Positions 24,570 through 32,095 of a stretch of 45,849 nucleotides of DNA are shown here, piece by piece. A program made the position numbers and the translations under genes. This DNA comes from Flavobacteriia bacterium. Its GTDB lineage: Bacteria; Bacteroidota; Bacteroidia; Flavobacteriales_D; Crocinitomicaceae. The notes below the pieces were generated by a model. It searched no databases, was not told where the DNA came from, and saw only the letters and a program-made list of their open reading frames with translations. Location of the stretch: the NCBI GenBank assembly GCA_947463445.1, contig CANHRS010000012.1, forward strand, positions 1-45,849. Direction: 5' to 3'. Numbering within the stretch: position 1 is the first letter of the stretch; each line of letters begins with the position of its first letter.

Positions 24570-25211
24570 CTATTCTATGCCATATTTCACCGCAAATTTT
24601 ACTAACCCTACTGCTGATTTAGCACCAATTTTTTCCATGATTTTATTGCGATGCCCATCGACAGTTCGTTTGCTAATAAATAAATAGTCCCCAATTTCTT
24701 TAGATGTCATTTCTTTTACCAACATGGAAATAATTTGAATTTCACGCAGGGTCAAATTAAACTCATTTTGTATAAGGGTTGGAATCTCCTCGTTGGTGTG
24801 ATTAATTAATATTTCAGCGACTTCATTGGATAAATATCGGTCGCGTTTTATAGTCGAAATCATTGCTTTTGTGATTTCGTCGAGACTAGAGTTTTTTAGT
24901 ATGTAACCTGCACCATTGGACAATGCATCGCGAATTAAATCTTCCTCTTTGTGCATGGATAACATCAATACTGGAATGGTAATTGCTAGTTCTTTCAATT
25001 TTTTTAGCGTAGAAATACCATCTAAGACAGGCATATTTACATCCAAAATAATTAAATCAAAATGTTGTTCTTTGGCTAGTTTAATAGCTTCTTTACCATG
25101 ATTCGCTTGTGTAATTTGTAAATCAATTTTTTTCTGGGTTTGCAGCATGAGAGTCAGCCCTTTGCGAACCAATTCATGGTCATCGACTAATAATAAGTTA
25201 ATTTTTTTCAT
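24570..25211 (-). CDS. LuxR/NarL-type response regulator
   Basis: A 213-residue two-domain regulator. The receiver (about 3-120) has the acidic pair in LLLVDDHE, phosphoacceptor in LIILDVNMP, switch serine in LMLSMHK and lysine in YILKNSS. The C-terminal LuxR helix-turn-helix (about 145-210) reads LTLREIQIISMLVKEMTSKEIGDYLFISKRTVDGHRNKIMEKIG. Its start overlaps the histidine kinase gene by 14 bases, so the pair is translated together and is a cognate two-component system. Likely targets include its own operon and the divergent barrel gene; the direct-repeat boxes upstream of the barrel are candidates (inference). Confidence 0.94.
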   Translation of the reverse strand: MKKINLLLVDDHELVRKGLTLMLQTQKKIDLQITQANHGKEAIKLAKEQHFDLIILDVNMPVLDGISTLKKLKELAITIPVLMLSMHKEEDLIRDALSNGAGYILKNSSLDEITKAMISTIKRDRYLSNEVAEILINHTNEEIPTLIQNEFNLTLREIQIISMLVKEMTSKEIGDYLFISKRTVDGHRNKIMEKIGAKSAVGLVKFAVKYGIE

Positions 25212-26475
25212 ACACGGTAAAAGTTAAAGAGGTACCATCCGTTGCGTTGCTTTCCCATGCATACTCTGCTTGTAGCACTTCCAATCGTTGTGTAATGTTT
25301 CGCAAGCCGTTGTTTTTTTGCACAGCATGCAATTCAAATCCGGTGCCGTCATCGATGAGTTGAATGGTCAATTGTTCTTTGGTTTGTTGTAATTTGACAT
25401 AGAGATTTTCAGCATGCGCATGTTTAATCGTATTATTAAAAAATTCTTGTACAATACGATAGATAATTGCTTCTTCTTTTTTGTCTTTTCGGACTATTTT
25501 TTTTGCATTCTCGGAAAAATGAACATGTAAAGGATGAATGGTATTTGTTTGGTTACACAGTTGTTCAATAGCTTTGTTTAAGGTGTTGTTTTCAAGTACG
25601 AAAGGCATTAAGTCAAAAGTGATTTCTCGCACCGAAGAAATGGAATCATTGACCATGCGATCAATTTCTTCTAAACATTCTAAATATTCAGTGGAATCTT
25701 TTTGCATTAATGACAGGGATCCTATGAAAAATTTAATTGCACCTAATTCTTGTCCAAGTGAATCATGTAAATCAGAAGCTAATCGTTTACGTTCTTGATC
25801 TTGCCCTAAAATGATGGCTTTTAAACGATCTAATTCTGCGTTTTTTTGTAAAGTTATGTCTTTCGCAATGAGTAATATTTGTTTTTTTTGTTCGAAATCT
25901 ATATGTATTAAGTTGATTTCTAAATGTATCGTTTCTTGCAGTTTGTTTTTGTAAGTAAAATGAAATTCACTATTGGATTTTTGCTTTATTTTAAATGCTT
26001 CAATTTTTTCCAATAAACCTTTGGGGATAAATTCGTCCAATTGGAAATATTTTTTTATCACTTTTTCATTCAAAAAGGGTTCCCCTTCACAATTGGCATA
26101 GAAAATATAATTTTTATAGTCAAATACAAAAATGCGTTCAGGAAGTGTTGTTAAGATTAAATTGAAATTTTCTTTATTGATCGTATTAATTTCAAGTTCA
26201 TCGATATAGGCATTTATTCCTTCTCCTAATATTTGAAATTCGTAATTAAATAGTTCCGCAGGAAATTTTTCATAGAGGTTTCCTGCCATATTATGATGTA
26301 AATGATCTACGATTGCATTTCGAAGTTTTTTCTCTTCTTGATTTTTGGATTCAAGCAGATGTAACTCTTCTAAAAGACTTTCAAGGGTATTTTCGTTTGT
26401 TAAATTAGGAACAAATTCATCCTTATTCAATGCTCGAAGTCTACCTATAATTCCATCAATTGCTTTTTGATTCAT
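25198..26475 (-). CDS. PAS-containing histidine kinase, HisKA_3 (NarX/DesK-like) type
   Basis: This 425-residue kinase has no membrane segments, so it is probably cytoplasmic. The N-terminal 100 residues are helical and match nothing I can name. A PAS domain follows at about 103-215 (LILTTLPERIFVFDYKNYIFYANCEG, then ILLIAKDITLQKNAELDRL). The HisKA_3 helix at about 220-290 carries the phospho-histidine near 237 (ERKRLASDLHDSLGQELGAI). The ATPase domain has N box RIVQEFFNNTIKHAHA, G1 IDDGTGFE and G2 GLRNITQRLEVL. It overlaps the upstream paralogue gene by 20 bases and the regulator gene by 14. A cytoplasmic kinase coupled to three small soluble paralogues suggests the latter feed signals to it (inference). 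Confidence 0.93.
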   Translation of the reverse strand: MNQKAIDGIIGRLRALNKDEFVPNLTNENTLESLLEELHLLESKNQEEKKLRNAIVDHLHHNMAGNLYEKFPAELFNYEFQILGEGINAYIDELEINTINKENFNLILTTLPERIFVFDYKNYIFYANCEGEPFLNEKVIKKYFQLDEFIPKGLLEKIEAFKIKQKSNSEFHFTYKNKLQETIHLEINLIHIDFEQKKQILLIAKDITLQKNAELDRLKAIILGQDQERKRLASDLHDSLGQELGAIKFFIGSLSLMQKDSTEYLECLEEIDRMVNDSISSVREITFDLMPFVLENNTLNKAIEQLCNQTNTIHPLHVHFSENAKKIVRKDKKEEAIIYRIVQEFFNNTIKHAHAENLYVKLQQTKEQLTIQLIDDGTGFELHAVQKNNGLRNITQRLEVLQAEYAWESNATDGTSLTFTVYEKN

Positions 26476-26860
26476 TTGCTTTTTTATGTTTTAACAACCA
26501 GTTTTTTGCTTCTTTTTTATTCGTAAATGCACGAAAAGGGACATGTGGCTTTTTTATGGCTATAAAAATATTCACGATATATTTTTGTAGATGATTATGC
26601 ACTAGTGCAGCTGTAGCATGTAAAAAATCTTGTCCATACTTGTCTGCGTAGGCTTTACCCTCGCTTGGCATACTTTTGATATTATTGAAGTCGTACAACC
26701 AATATTGTTTCTCACCTCCAGATATTTCATGCCGCAATGCAATACATTGTTTACATATAGGAACGTTTATTTCTATTTCTTTTTTAAAAATAGAGTACAA
26801 TATTCCCTCTTTATCAATCCAAAGTTTTGAAAGGTCATCTTCTAATTCTTTTACGATCAT
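26456..26860 (-). CDS. Small paralogous protein, copy C (possibly SpoIIAA/STAS-like, DUF7793-type)
   Basis: This 134-residue soluble protein is the third of three tandem paralogues and the most divergent. Shared landmarks are LWIDKEGILYSIFKKE, ALRHEISGGEKQYWLYDFNNIKSM, ADKYGQDFLHATAALVHNHLQKYIVNIFIAIKKP and FTNKKEAKNWLLKHK. The alternating strand/helix pattern with a W..(E/D)GI(L/M)YS opening resembles a SpoIIAA or STAS/SEC14-like fold, perhaps DUF7793, but this is from memory and uncertain. It overlaps copy B as ATGA and the kinase gene by 20 bases, so it is translationally coupled to both. It carries two cysteines (ICKQC) that the other copies lack. Function is unknown; it may be a partner or ligand-sensing input of the adjacent kinase. 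Confidence 0.75.
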   Translation of the reverse strand: MIVKELEDDLSKLWIDKEGILYSIFKKEIEINVPICKQCIALRHEISGGEKQYWLYDFNNIKSMPSEGKAYADKYGQDFLHATAALVHNHLQKYIVNIFIAIKKPHVPFRAFTNKKEAKNWLLKHKKANESKSN

Positions 26861-27243
26861 AGTTCGTTTTTTGCTTTAAGTTCTAACAACCAGTTTTTTG
26901 CTTTGACTTTATCTGTAAAAATCCGCATCTTTACTTTCGGTTTTTTAACTGTGATAAAAGTATTGATTATAAATTTTTGTAAATGGGAATGAACGATAAT
27001 TGCTGCTGCATGTAAATAGTTATCCCCGTATTTTGCTGCATAATCTTTCGCATCTTTCGACATGGATTGTAGATTATTTAGATCATACAACCAATATTGA
27101 CTTTCCTCGTTTGAAAATGTATGTCGCAAATTGATTAAAGCAATACAATAATCCAGGTCTAAATGAGTATCGTGTAAGAAGTTAGAATGCATAATTCCAT
27201 CTTCCATCCAAAATTTTGTAAAATGATTTGAACTTTCTTGCAT
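26857..27243 (-). CDS. Small paralogous protein, copy B (possibly SpoIIAA/STAS-like)
   Basis: This 128-residue protein is the second of three tandem paralogues, about as long as copies A and C. Its opening (FTKFWMEDGIMHSNFLHDTHLDLD) and its core (LRHTFSNEESQYWLYDLNNLQSMSKDAKDYAAKYGDNYLHAAAIIVHSHLQKFIINTFITVKKPKVKMRIFTDKVKAKNWLLELK) align along the full length with copy A. There is no signal peptide or membrane segment. Its stop overlaps the start of copy C (ATGA) and its start lies 20 bases after copy A's stop. The gene triplication followed by divergence, kept within one operon, suggests each copy has kept a job. Confidence 0.78.
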   Translation of the reverse strand: MQESSNHFTKFWMEDGIMHSNFLHDTHLDLDYCIALINLRHTFSNEESQYWLYDLNNLQSMSKDAKDYAAKYGDNYLHAAAIIVHSHLQKFIINTFITVKKPKVKMRIFTDKVKAKNWLLELKAKNEL

Positions 27244-27263
27244 CGTTAGGATTACTTATTTTT

Positions 27264-27650
27264 TTAGTGAAATGATTTCTGTTTTAGTTCGAGTAACCAT
27301 TTTTTAGCACTTTCTTTATTGGTGAAAATAGATGTTTTAACATTTGGTTTTTTTACGATGATGAAGGTGTTAAAGAGAAATTTTTGCAGGTGTGTATGTA
27401 CAATAATGGCTCCAGCGTGCAGGAATTCTTGACCATATTTATCGCCATATTCTTTTGCATCTTTTGTCATTATTTTTAATCCGTTCAAATCGTGTAACCA
27501 ATATTGTTTTTCTCCTTGAGAGAATTCATGTCTAAATTGTATAAATTCCTGGATGCATTCTAAATCTAGTTGCACCTCTTTTAGGAAACGGGAATACATG
27601 ATACCGTCTTCCATCCAAAATTTCACGAAATCATTAGAAGCTTCTCGCAT
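27264..27650 (-). CDS. Small paralogous protein, copy A (possibly SpoIIAA/STAS-like)
   Basis: This 128-residue protein is the first of three tandem paralogues. I chose the ATG at 27650 because it aligns with the start of copy B (MREASNDFVKFWMEDGIMYS against MQESSNHFTKFWMEDGIMHS) and lies just downstream of a -7 promoter box. A longer reading from 27686 would begin upstream of that box. The core is RHEFSQGEKQYWLHDLNGLKIMTKDAKEYGDKYGQEFLHAGAIIVHTHLQKFLFNTFIIVKKPNV and then FTNKESAKKWLLELK. It leads the five-gene operon of three paralogues, kinase and regulator. No catalytic motif is apparent, so a binding or sensing role is more likely than an enzyme. Confidence 0.78.
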   Translation of the reverse strand: MREASNDFVKFWMEDGIMYSRFLKEVQLDLECIQEFIQFRHEFSQGEKQYWLHDLNGLKIMTKDAKEYGDKYGQEFLHAGAIIVHTHLQKFLFNTFIIVKKPNVKTSIFTNKESAKKWLLELKQKSFH

Positions 27651-27662
27651 CGTTTTTTTATA

Positions 27663-27670
27663 CAAAGATA
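27663..27670 (-). promoter_or_regulatory. Candidate -7 box for the five-gene minus-strand operon
   Basis: On the minus strand TATCTTTG matches TAnnTTTG and lies 12 bases before the ATG of copy A. A TTTTG lies upstream, but at about 25 bases, which is longer than usual. The implied leader is very short. Confidence 0.45.
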
Positions 27671-27704
27671 CCAAGCATTTTGTCATTTTCTATTTCAAAA
27701 GTAT

Positions 27705-27718
27705 AGGTATAAATACCT
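27705..27718. promoter_or_regulatory. 14-bp palindrome between divergent promoters
   Basis: AGGTAT-AA-ATACCT is a perfect short inverted repeat. It sits midway between the minus-strand operon promoter and the barrel gene promoter, where an operator controlling both directions could lie. Such a short AT-rich palindrome could be chance. Confidence 0.35.
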
Positions 27719-27719
27719 G

Positions 27720-27790
27720 TTTTTAGTCGTATTTGTACCCGAAACATGGACTTTGAATAGGTTTTTAAACTTCTTTGAATGTAGATTTGC
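27720..27790 (+). promoter_or_regulatory. Barrel gene upstream region, copy 1: direct repeats and -7 box
   Basis: This 71-bp stretch is repeated with about 80% identity (by eye) at 28549-28620. It holds two CTTTGAAT boxes 22 bases apart, a GAAACAnGnAC element before the first box, and TAGATTTG (27782-27789), a match to the Bacteroidota -7 consensus. The barrel ATG is at 27815. Repeats about two helical turns apart are the kind of site a dimeric regulator could bind; the response regulator at 24570-25211 is a candidate (inference). Confidence 0.65.
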
Positions 27791-27814
27791 TATCTAAATT
27801 TAAAAATAAATAAT

Positions 27815-28447
27815 ATGAAAAAAATTGTATTGCCGTTACTAATAATGACTATTACATTGTTTGCCTTTGATTCAAATGCACAAAAAAAAGGAGGAAAATC
27901 TTCAGGCCTAAGTGAAGGTACAATATTACTAGATGGTTACTATGGATATGGTAATTTATACAATGCAATTTTTAAAGCAATTGTATCTAATAGTTCTGAA
28001 TCTACTTTCTCAAGTATTGGTCCATTAGGTATTCGAGGGGAGTATTTACTTTCCAATAAAATTGGTTTAGGAATTGATATTGGGTTTAATTCATCTAAAA
28101 TTCAATATAAAGAATCAGGTTTCGATGCGAACATGAACTTAATTAATTATGATGCAAGTTTACTTACATCCAAATTAGGAACTATGCTTACTTTTAATTA
28201 TCACTTTATCAATAATAGTAAATTTGATTCTTATTTTGTGTTTGGTTTGGGTTACGGAGGTAGAACTTTTACGTCTAAATCTGATTATGTTGGGTATGTT
28301 TCACCAACTGCTAAGTCTTCATTACCAGTAGCTTCTAAACTAGGTTTTGGTTTTAGATATTTCTTTACAGAAAACATTGGGATGAATTTAGCATTAGGCT
28401 TAGGCCAAGGAGGTCTTGTCAATGCTGGAATAACAGCTAAGTTTTAA
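27815..28447 (+). CDS. Outer-membrane beta-barrel protein
   Basis: A 210-residue protein with a signal peptide (LPLLIMTITLFAFDSNAQ|K) and alternating hydrophobic/polar strands typical of small OmpW/porin-like barrels. Examples are GIRGEYLLSNKIGLGIDIGFNSS, MLTFNYHFINN and VASKLGFGFRYFFTENIGMNLALGLGQGGLVNAGITAKF, with a final phenylalanine as expected for outer-membrane insertion. The gene is divergent from the five-gene signalling operon and has a well-formed promoter region and terminator. A second copy of this whole transcription unit lies directly downstream in broken form. Cargo or function is unknown. Confidence 0.82.
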   Translation: MKKIVLPLLIMTITLFAFDSNAQKKGGKSSGLSEGTILLDGYYGYGNLYNAIFKAIVSNSSESTFSSIGPLGIRGEYLLSNKIGLGIDIGFNSSKIQYKESGFDANMNLINYDASLLTSKLGTMLTFNYHFINNSKFDSYFVFGLGYGGRTFTSKSDYVGYVSPTAKSSLPVASKLGFGFRYFFTENIGMNLALGLGQGGLVNAGITAKF

Positions 28448-28500
28448 TTTAGTTACGTTCAATTAAAGACTGGTGAATCCATAAAAGTTCAAAAACTAAG

Positions 28501-28534
28501 AAAATCCCAATCAGCATTTGTTGATTGGGATTTT
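28501..28534 (+). terminator. Terminator of the barrel gene
   Basis: AAAATCCCAATCA (28501-28513) pairs perfectly over 13 bp with TGATTGGGATTTT (28522-28534), around an 8-nt loop. It lies 53 bases after the barrel stop. The ATCCCAATnA stem is shared with the terminator at 29602-29637. Confidence 0.8.
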
Positions 28535-28548
28535 CAAATAGATATCTA

Positions 28549-28620
28549 TTTTTAGAAGTATATGTACTCGAAACACGTACTTTGAATACGTTCTTAAAGA
28601 GTCTTTGAATATAGATTTGC
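28549..28620 (+). promoter_or_regulatory. Upstream region copy 2, now driving the lipoprotein gene
   Basis: This is the second copy of the barrel promoter region. It again carries two CTTTGAAT boxes (23 bases apart here), the CGAAACA element and TAGATTTG (28612-28619). The lipoprotein ATG is at 28643, 23 bases after the -7 box; in copy 1 the corresponding gap is 25 bases. Confidence 0.65.
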
Positions 28621-28642
28621 CTATAATTTTAAATTAAATTTT

Positions 28643-29449
28643 ATGAAAAAAATTATTATATTAGTTAGTATTGTATTACTAGCAGTTGCGTGTAAAAAAG
28701 CTACACCAACACCAAATAACCCTAGTCAAACCAATGTGGATGGGGAGAAATTGATAATGGTTGTCTCTAACAACAATGAATATTTAGATACTAATAAATA
28801 TGTTTACGATAGTAATAATAAAATAATTCAAATTTATTCCTCTTCAAAATATCTACCTGGTTCATCAAATGGAGGTGATTATCATATTTGGAAAACGAAT
28901 ATTTCATCGAAATTTGATAGTGTAATATTTGATTCAAAATATACTAATAACAATAATGCTCAAGATCAAGATATTAATTATATTGTATTGAATCAAAATG
29001 GTACTATTAACAAATTAGGAACTATAGGAGATAAAGAGATAGTTTTATTTGAATATAGTTCTAATAAACTTTCAAAAGTAAGTGAATCAGGCTTTTTTAA
29101 TGATACTTCAGTTGTATTGAATTGGAAGGATGAAAACCTCATTTCTATAGGAAATTCAAGTTTTGAGTATTATTTAGACAAACAAAATAATATAAGTTCT
29201 GTTTTAGAATTTGTTGACAGACTCGGTCTCGGTGATGGTGATGGTGGATTTTTTGTGAGAGGCTATGATAGTGGTTTATACACAAAAAATTTAATTAAAA
29301 GAGAAACATATACAAATGAAGACAAAAGCGTCGACACCTATTTATATACTTATAAATTTGATACTTATGGTCGAGTAATAGAACGGACTATCCAAAATGA
29401 AAAGGATGCATCAGATATTATAACTTACAAATACACTTGGTCAAAATAG
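28643..29449 (+). CDS. Lipoprotein, unknown function
   Basis: A 268-residue protein with a lipoprotein signal (IIILVSIVLLAVACKKA; lipobox AVAC), followed by a proline/threonine-rich linker (ATPTPNNPSQTN). The body has repeated short beta motifs such as KYVYDSNNKIIQIYSSS, LFEYSSNKLSKVSES and YKFDTYGRVIERTIQNEKDASDIITYKYTW, resembling YD/RHS-like lipoproteins common in Bacteroidota. It lies between a duplicated barrel promoter and a remnant of the barrel 3' end, which suggests it replaced the interior of a duplicated barrel gene. It is noticeably AT-rich and asparagine-rich. Function is unknown. Confidence 0.8.
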   Translation: MKKIIILVSIVLLAVACKKATPTPNNPSQTNVDGEKLIMVVSNNNEYLDTNKYVYDSNNKIIQIYSSSKYLPGSSNGGDYHIWKTNISSKFDSVIFDSKYTNNNNAQDQDINYIVLNQNGTINKLGTIGDKEIVLFEYSSNKLSKVSESGFFNDTSVVLNWKDENLISIGNSSFEYYLDKQNNISSVLEFVDRLGLGDGDGGFFVRGYDSGLYTKNLIKRETYTNEDKSVDTYLYTYKFDTYGRVIERTIQNEKDASDIITYKYTWSK

Positions 29450-29450
29450 T

Positions 29451-29540
29451 ATTTTCTTTATAGAAAATATTGGTGTGAACTTAGCGTTTGGTTTAGGCCA
29501 AAAAGGACTTGTCAATACAGGAATAACAGCTAAGTTTTAA
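29451..29540 (+). pseudogene. Remnant of a duplicated barrel gene (last 30 codons)
   Basis: Read in frame, this 90-base stretch gives IFFIENIGVNLAFGLGQKG and then LVNTGITAKF before a stop. The last residues of the intact barrel gene are YFFTENIGMNLALGLGQGG and then LVNAGITAKF, so this is clearly a second, decayed copy of its 3' end. No start codon precedes it and the lipoprotein stop is one base upstream. A related terminator follows, as in the intact unit. Confidence 0.9.
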
Positions 29541-29601
29541 ATGATTTACAAGTAATTAAGTAAGGAGAATACATTTTTATAATTCAAATTCTTTCATAAT
29601 T

Positions 29602-29637
29602 AAATATCCCAATTAATTCCAATTAATTGGGATATTT
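29602..29637. terminator. Terminator after the barrel remnant
   Basis: AAATATCCCAATTAATT (29602-29618) pairs perfectly over 17 bp with AATTAATTGGGATATTT (29621-29637) around two bases. Its position, 61 bases after the remnant stop, and its ATCCCAAT core match the terminator of the intact barrel gene, as expected from duplication. Confidence 0.75.
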
Positions 29638-29722
29638 GTATTTAATCAATTTATACTTCTTTTTTATTATTTACCATTAAAATAGTTGTTTAAAAAAACG
29701 ACTTTAAAACAAAAAATTCATT

Positions 29723-29730
29723 TATATTTG
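29723..29730 (+). promoter_or_regulatory. Candidate -7 box for the dksA-like gene
   Basis: TATATTTG matches TAnnTTTG and lies 27 bases before the ATG at 29758. No convincing -33 TTG lies at the usual spacing. Confidence 0.5.
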
Positions 29731-29757
29731 TTTTTCAAAAATGAAAACAATATTCCG

Positions 29758-30138
29758 ATGGAAAAAGAAAAAAATAGATATTCAGACACTGAACTTCAGG
29801 AGTTTAAGGAATTAATTTTAGAAAAATTAAAAGAAGCAGAACACGATTACTCCTTATTAAGCAAATCGCTTTCTTTATCGGATGACCATGGTACAGATGA
29901 TACAGGCCGTACCTTCAATATGATGGAAGATGGTTCAGAGACATTATCCAGAGAGGAAGTTGCCCAATTAGCTGCTCGTCAAGAACAATTTATCCAAAAT
30001 TTACGTAACGCCTTGGTTCGTATTGAAAACAAAACATATGGTGTTTGCCGCGAAACAGGTAAATTAATTCAAAAAGAACGTTTACGTCTAGTTCCACATG
30101 CAACCTTAAGTATTGAAGCTAAAAACATTCAGAAATAA
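29758..30138 (+). CDS. DksA/TraR-family protein lacking most zinc-finger cysteines
   Basis: This 126-residue protein has the long helical pair of DksA (LQEFKELILEKLKEAEHDYSLLSKSL, then EVAQLAARQEQFIQNLRNALVRIENKTYG) and the C-terminal globular end GVCRETGKLIQKERLRLVPHATLSIEA. DksA-type proteins bind the secondary channel of RNA polymerase. Only one zinc-finger cysteine remains, a loss I recall as usual in Bacteroidota members. The ATG at 29758 follows a -7 box; a longer reading from 29686 would include that box and is rejected. It sits one base upstream of lspA, so the two are cotranscribed. Confidence 0.88.
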   Translation: MEKEKNRYSDTELQEFKELILEKLKEAEHDYSLLSKSLSLSDDHGTDDTGRTFNMMEDGSETLSREEVAQLAARQEQFIQNLRNALVRIENKTYGVCRETGKLIQKERLRLVPHATLSIEAKNIQK

Positions 30139-30139
30139 T

Positions 30140-30826
30140 ATGTTTCGTAAAAAATTAATCATTGTAGGGGCTGTAGTGGCCCTTATTTTGTTTTTAGACC
30201 AAGCGATGAAAATTTACATGAAGTCATCGATGGTTGCGGTAAATGAACCTATTAATCTTCTTGGTTCCTGGTTGCGCTTACAATATATCGAAAACCCTGG
30301 AATGGCATTTGGTACTACTTTCGGAAGTGGTATGCTAGCAAAATTATCCTTAAGTATATTTAGAATTATAGCAATCGGAGGAATTGCTTGGTATTGGGTA
30401 AAACAAGCCAAAGAAAATGCGCGTATCGAATTTTTAATTGCCGTAGGGTTCATCTTTGCTGGTGCTTTAGGAAATTTGATCGATTCTATGTTCTACGATT
30501 TTATCTTCCCTTTTGATGCGTGTTCTGGTTACAACCAATTCCCTGGATCAGGAGTGAAGGCTATTTGTAATTATTTCGGAACTAATCCAGTAGAAGTAGA
30601 AGTGCGACACCAAGGGTTTTTATTGGGAAATGTAGTAGACATGTTTCAATTTAATGGTACTTGGCCAACTTGGGTTCCTTTTTTAGGAGGAAATGAAATG
30701 TTTCCAGCGATTTGGAATTTAGCAGATGGATCGATAACGGTCGGTGTGGTTATGGTATTGATTCGCCAGCGCACCTATTTTCCAAAGGAAAAAAAGGAAG
30801 AACGTTTGGAAACTTCCGAAGATTAA
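30140..30826 (+). CDS. lspA: Lipoprotein signal peptidase (signal peptidase II)
   Basis: A 228-residue inner-membrane aspartyl protease that cleaves prolipoproteins after lipid attachment. Family motifs are present: LFLDQAMKIYM in the first helix, ENPGMAFG, GALGNLIDS with the first catalytic aspartate, VVDMFQF, and PAIWNLADGSITVGV with the second. It is longer than the Escherichia coli enzyme because of an insert (about 125-170, including DACSGYNQFPGSG) that I recall as usual in Bacteroidota. I chose the ATG at 30140, one base after the dksA-like stop. The start of the next gene follows its stop by 11 bases. Several lipoproteins in this window would be its substrates. Confidence 0.95.
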   Translation: MFRKKLIIVGAVVALILFLDQAMKIYMKSSMVAVNEPINLLGSWLRLQYIENPGMAFGTTFGSGMLAKLSLSIFRIIAIGGIAWYWVKQAKENARIEFLIAVGFIFAGALGNLIDSMFYDFIFPFDACSGYNQFPGSGVKAICNYFGTNPVEVEVRHQGFLLGNVVDMFQFNGTWPTWVPFLGGNEMFPAIWNLADGSITVGVVMVLIRQRTYFPKEKKEERLETSED

Positions 30827-30837
30827 ACGAAACGACG

Positions 30838-32094
30838 ATGTTACTTGCTCCTGGCGCAAAAGGTTGGATAACCAAATACGAAGATTTACTCAACAAAGGG
30901 GAAATTATCGTATCGGTTGAAAAACCAAAAGGATTAAGTGTAGAGCATTTCGCGCATCTACATCTTTCTCAATCCGGTATTGTATTCGGATTTCCAACCG
31001 AAGTATTATTCGCTACCGAAGTGGATGGTAATTCCTGGACTACGGAAGAAAAATTAACCTTACTCTTATTTGAATCGCACCTGTTTATCTTTGTGTTAAA
31101 TGGGGGAGATGCTGTACAGGATTTTGATAATTTTATCGCTTCTTTACTCGCATTTTACGGAAAACATAATGCGCCTACCATCAGTAAATTAATGGGGTTT
31201 TTCAAAAAAGAATCTGCAGTTGAAAAATTGGAGAATATTTTAGAAAAACGCACGGATATCAAACTGAATTTGTTAGAAAATGCTTTGTGGGTGAATTATT
31301 TAAGTAATTCTTTCGTCTATTTAGATGTGATTTTATACCACGAGTATATCAAAACGAAAAAAACGATTGTAGAGTCTAATTATGAAGAATTAGCATTGGA
31401 TGTTCTTAAAACAATTGTGTTTACAGGCTATTCCGATGGGGAAATTCAACCTTCAGAAAGAGCAATGTTTGACGTGTTTTTGGCTTCTGCAAATTTACAT
31501 GAACACCGAAAAAAACAAGCTATATATTACGTAAAGAATGGAGCTTCGTTAACCGATTTGTCTGCCATCTTTTCCCATATATGGTTGTTTAAACGTTTCC
31601 TAATTGATATTTCGGTTCTTACTATTTATACCAATCAAGAAACCTTAGTACATGAAAAAGAATTTTTGTTGAAATTCTGTGATTTCTTGCATATTCCTCG
31701 GGAAGAATTAAACGAAACGATCGTTTCTATCGAACAATTTGTATTAAACCATACCGACAAAATTTCCTTTCTACAAAACAAAAATGCGGTAGAACATTTA
31801 TATGGCAATGTATCAAAACGTTGGATTAAAATTTTAGGAAGAAATAAAGATAAATTAGCTTTAGAATTAAAACAGAGCAAAGAATTAATGCTGCTAATTA
31901 AAAAATCTACCAACCAAGAATTGACCAAAGAGGAGAAGGAAAAAGTAAAAACACAATTCCTGGATTTGTTAAAAACGATGCCTGCGGTTACCATTTTTAT
32001 GCTGCCTGGAGGCGCTTTATTATTACCAATTGTCCTAAAAATAATTCCAGATTTAATTCCTTCCGCATTTAGAGATAATGAAATTGAAGATTAA
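30838..32094 (+). CDS. LETM1-related protein with TerB-like segment
   Basis: This 418-residue protein starts at the ATG at 30838; a longer reading from 30712 runs inside lspA. The middle has a TerB-like helical stretch (VLKTIVFTGYSDGEIQPSERAMFDVFLASANLHEHRKKQAIYYV). The end has a LETM1-like segment (FLDLLKTMPAVTIFMLPGGALLLPIVLKIIPDLIPSAF) that would form one membrane helix. Flavobacterial homologues carry the label 'LETM1-related biofilm-associated protein', as I recall, but the mechanism is not known to me. It shares the TerB-like theme with the ABC transporter at 5808. It follows lspA by 11 bases and precedes the next gene by one base, so it is in the same operon. Confidence 0.8.
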   Translation: MLLAPGAKGWITKYEDLLNKGEIIVSVEKPKGLSVEHFAHLHLSQSGIVFGFPTEVLFATEVDGNSWTTEEKLTLLLFESHLFIFVLNGGDAVQDFDNFIASLLAFYGKHNAPTISKLMGFFKKESAVEKLENILEKRTDIKLNLLENALWVNYLSNSFVYLDVILYHEYIKTKKTIVESNYEELALDVLKTIVFTGYSDGEIQPSERAMFDVFLASANLHEHRKKQAIYYVKNGASLTDLSAIFSHIWLFKRFLIDISVLTIYTNQETLVHEKEFLLKFCDFLHIPREELNETIVSIEQFVLNHTDKISFLQNKNAVEHLYGNVSKRWIKILGRNKDKLALELKQSKELMLLIKKSTNQELTKEEKEKVKTQFLDLLKTMPAVTIFMLPGGALLLPIVLKIIPDLIPSAFRDNEIED

Positions 32095-32095
32095 A

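Noticed and set aside
30712-30837. N-terminal extension of the LETM1-related protein
   Set aside because: These codons overlap the conserved end of lspA in another frame and are not typical of the family start; the ATG at 30838 fits the spacing.
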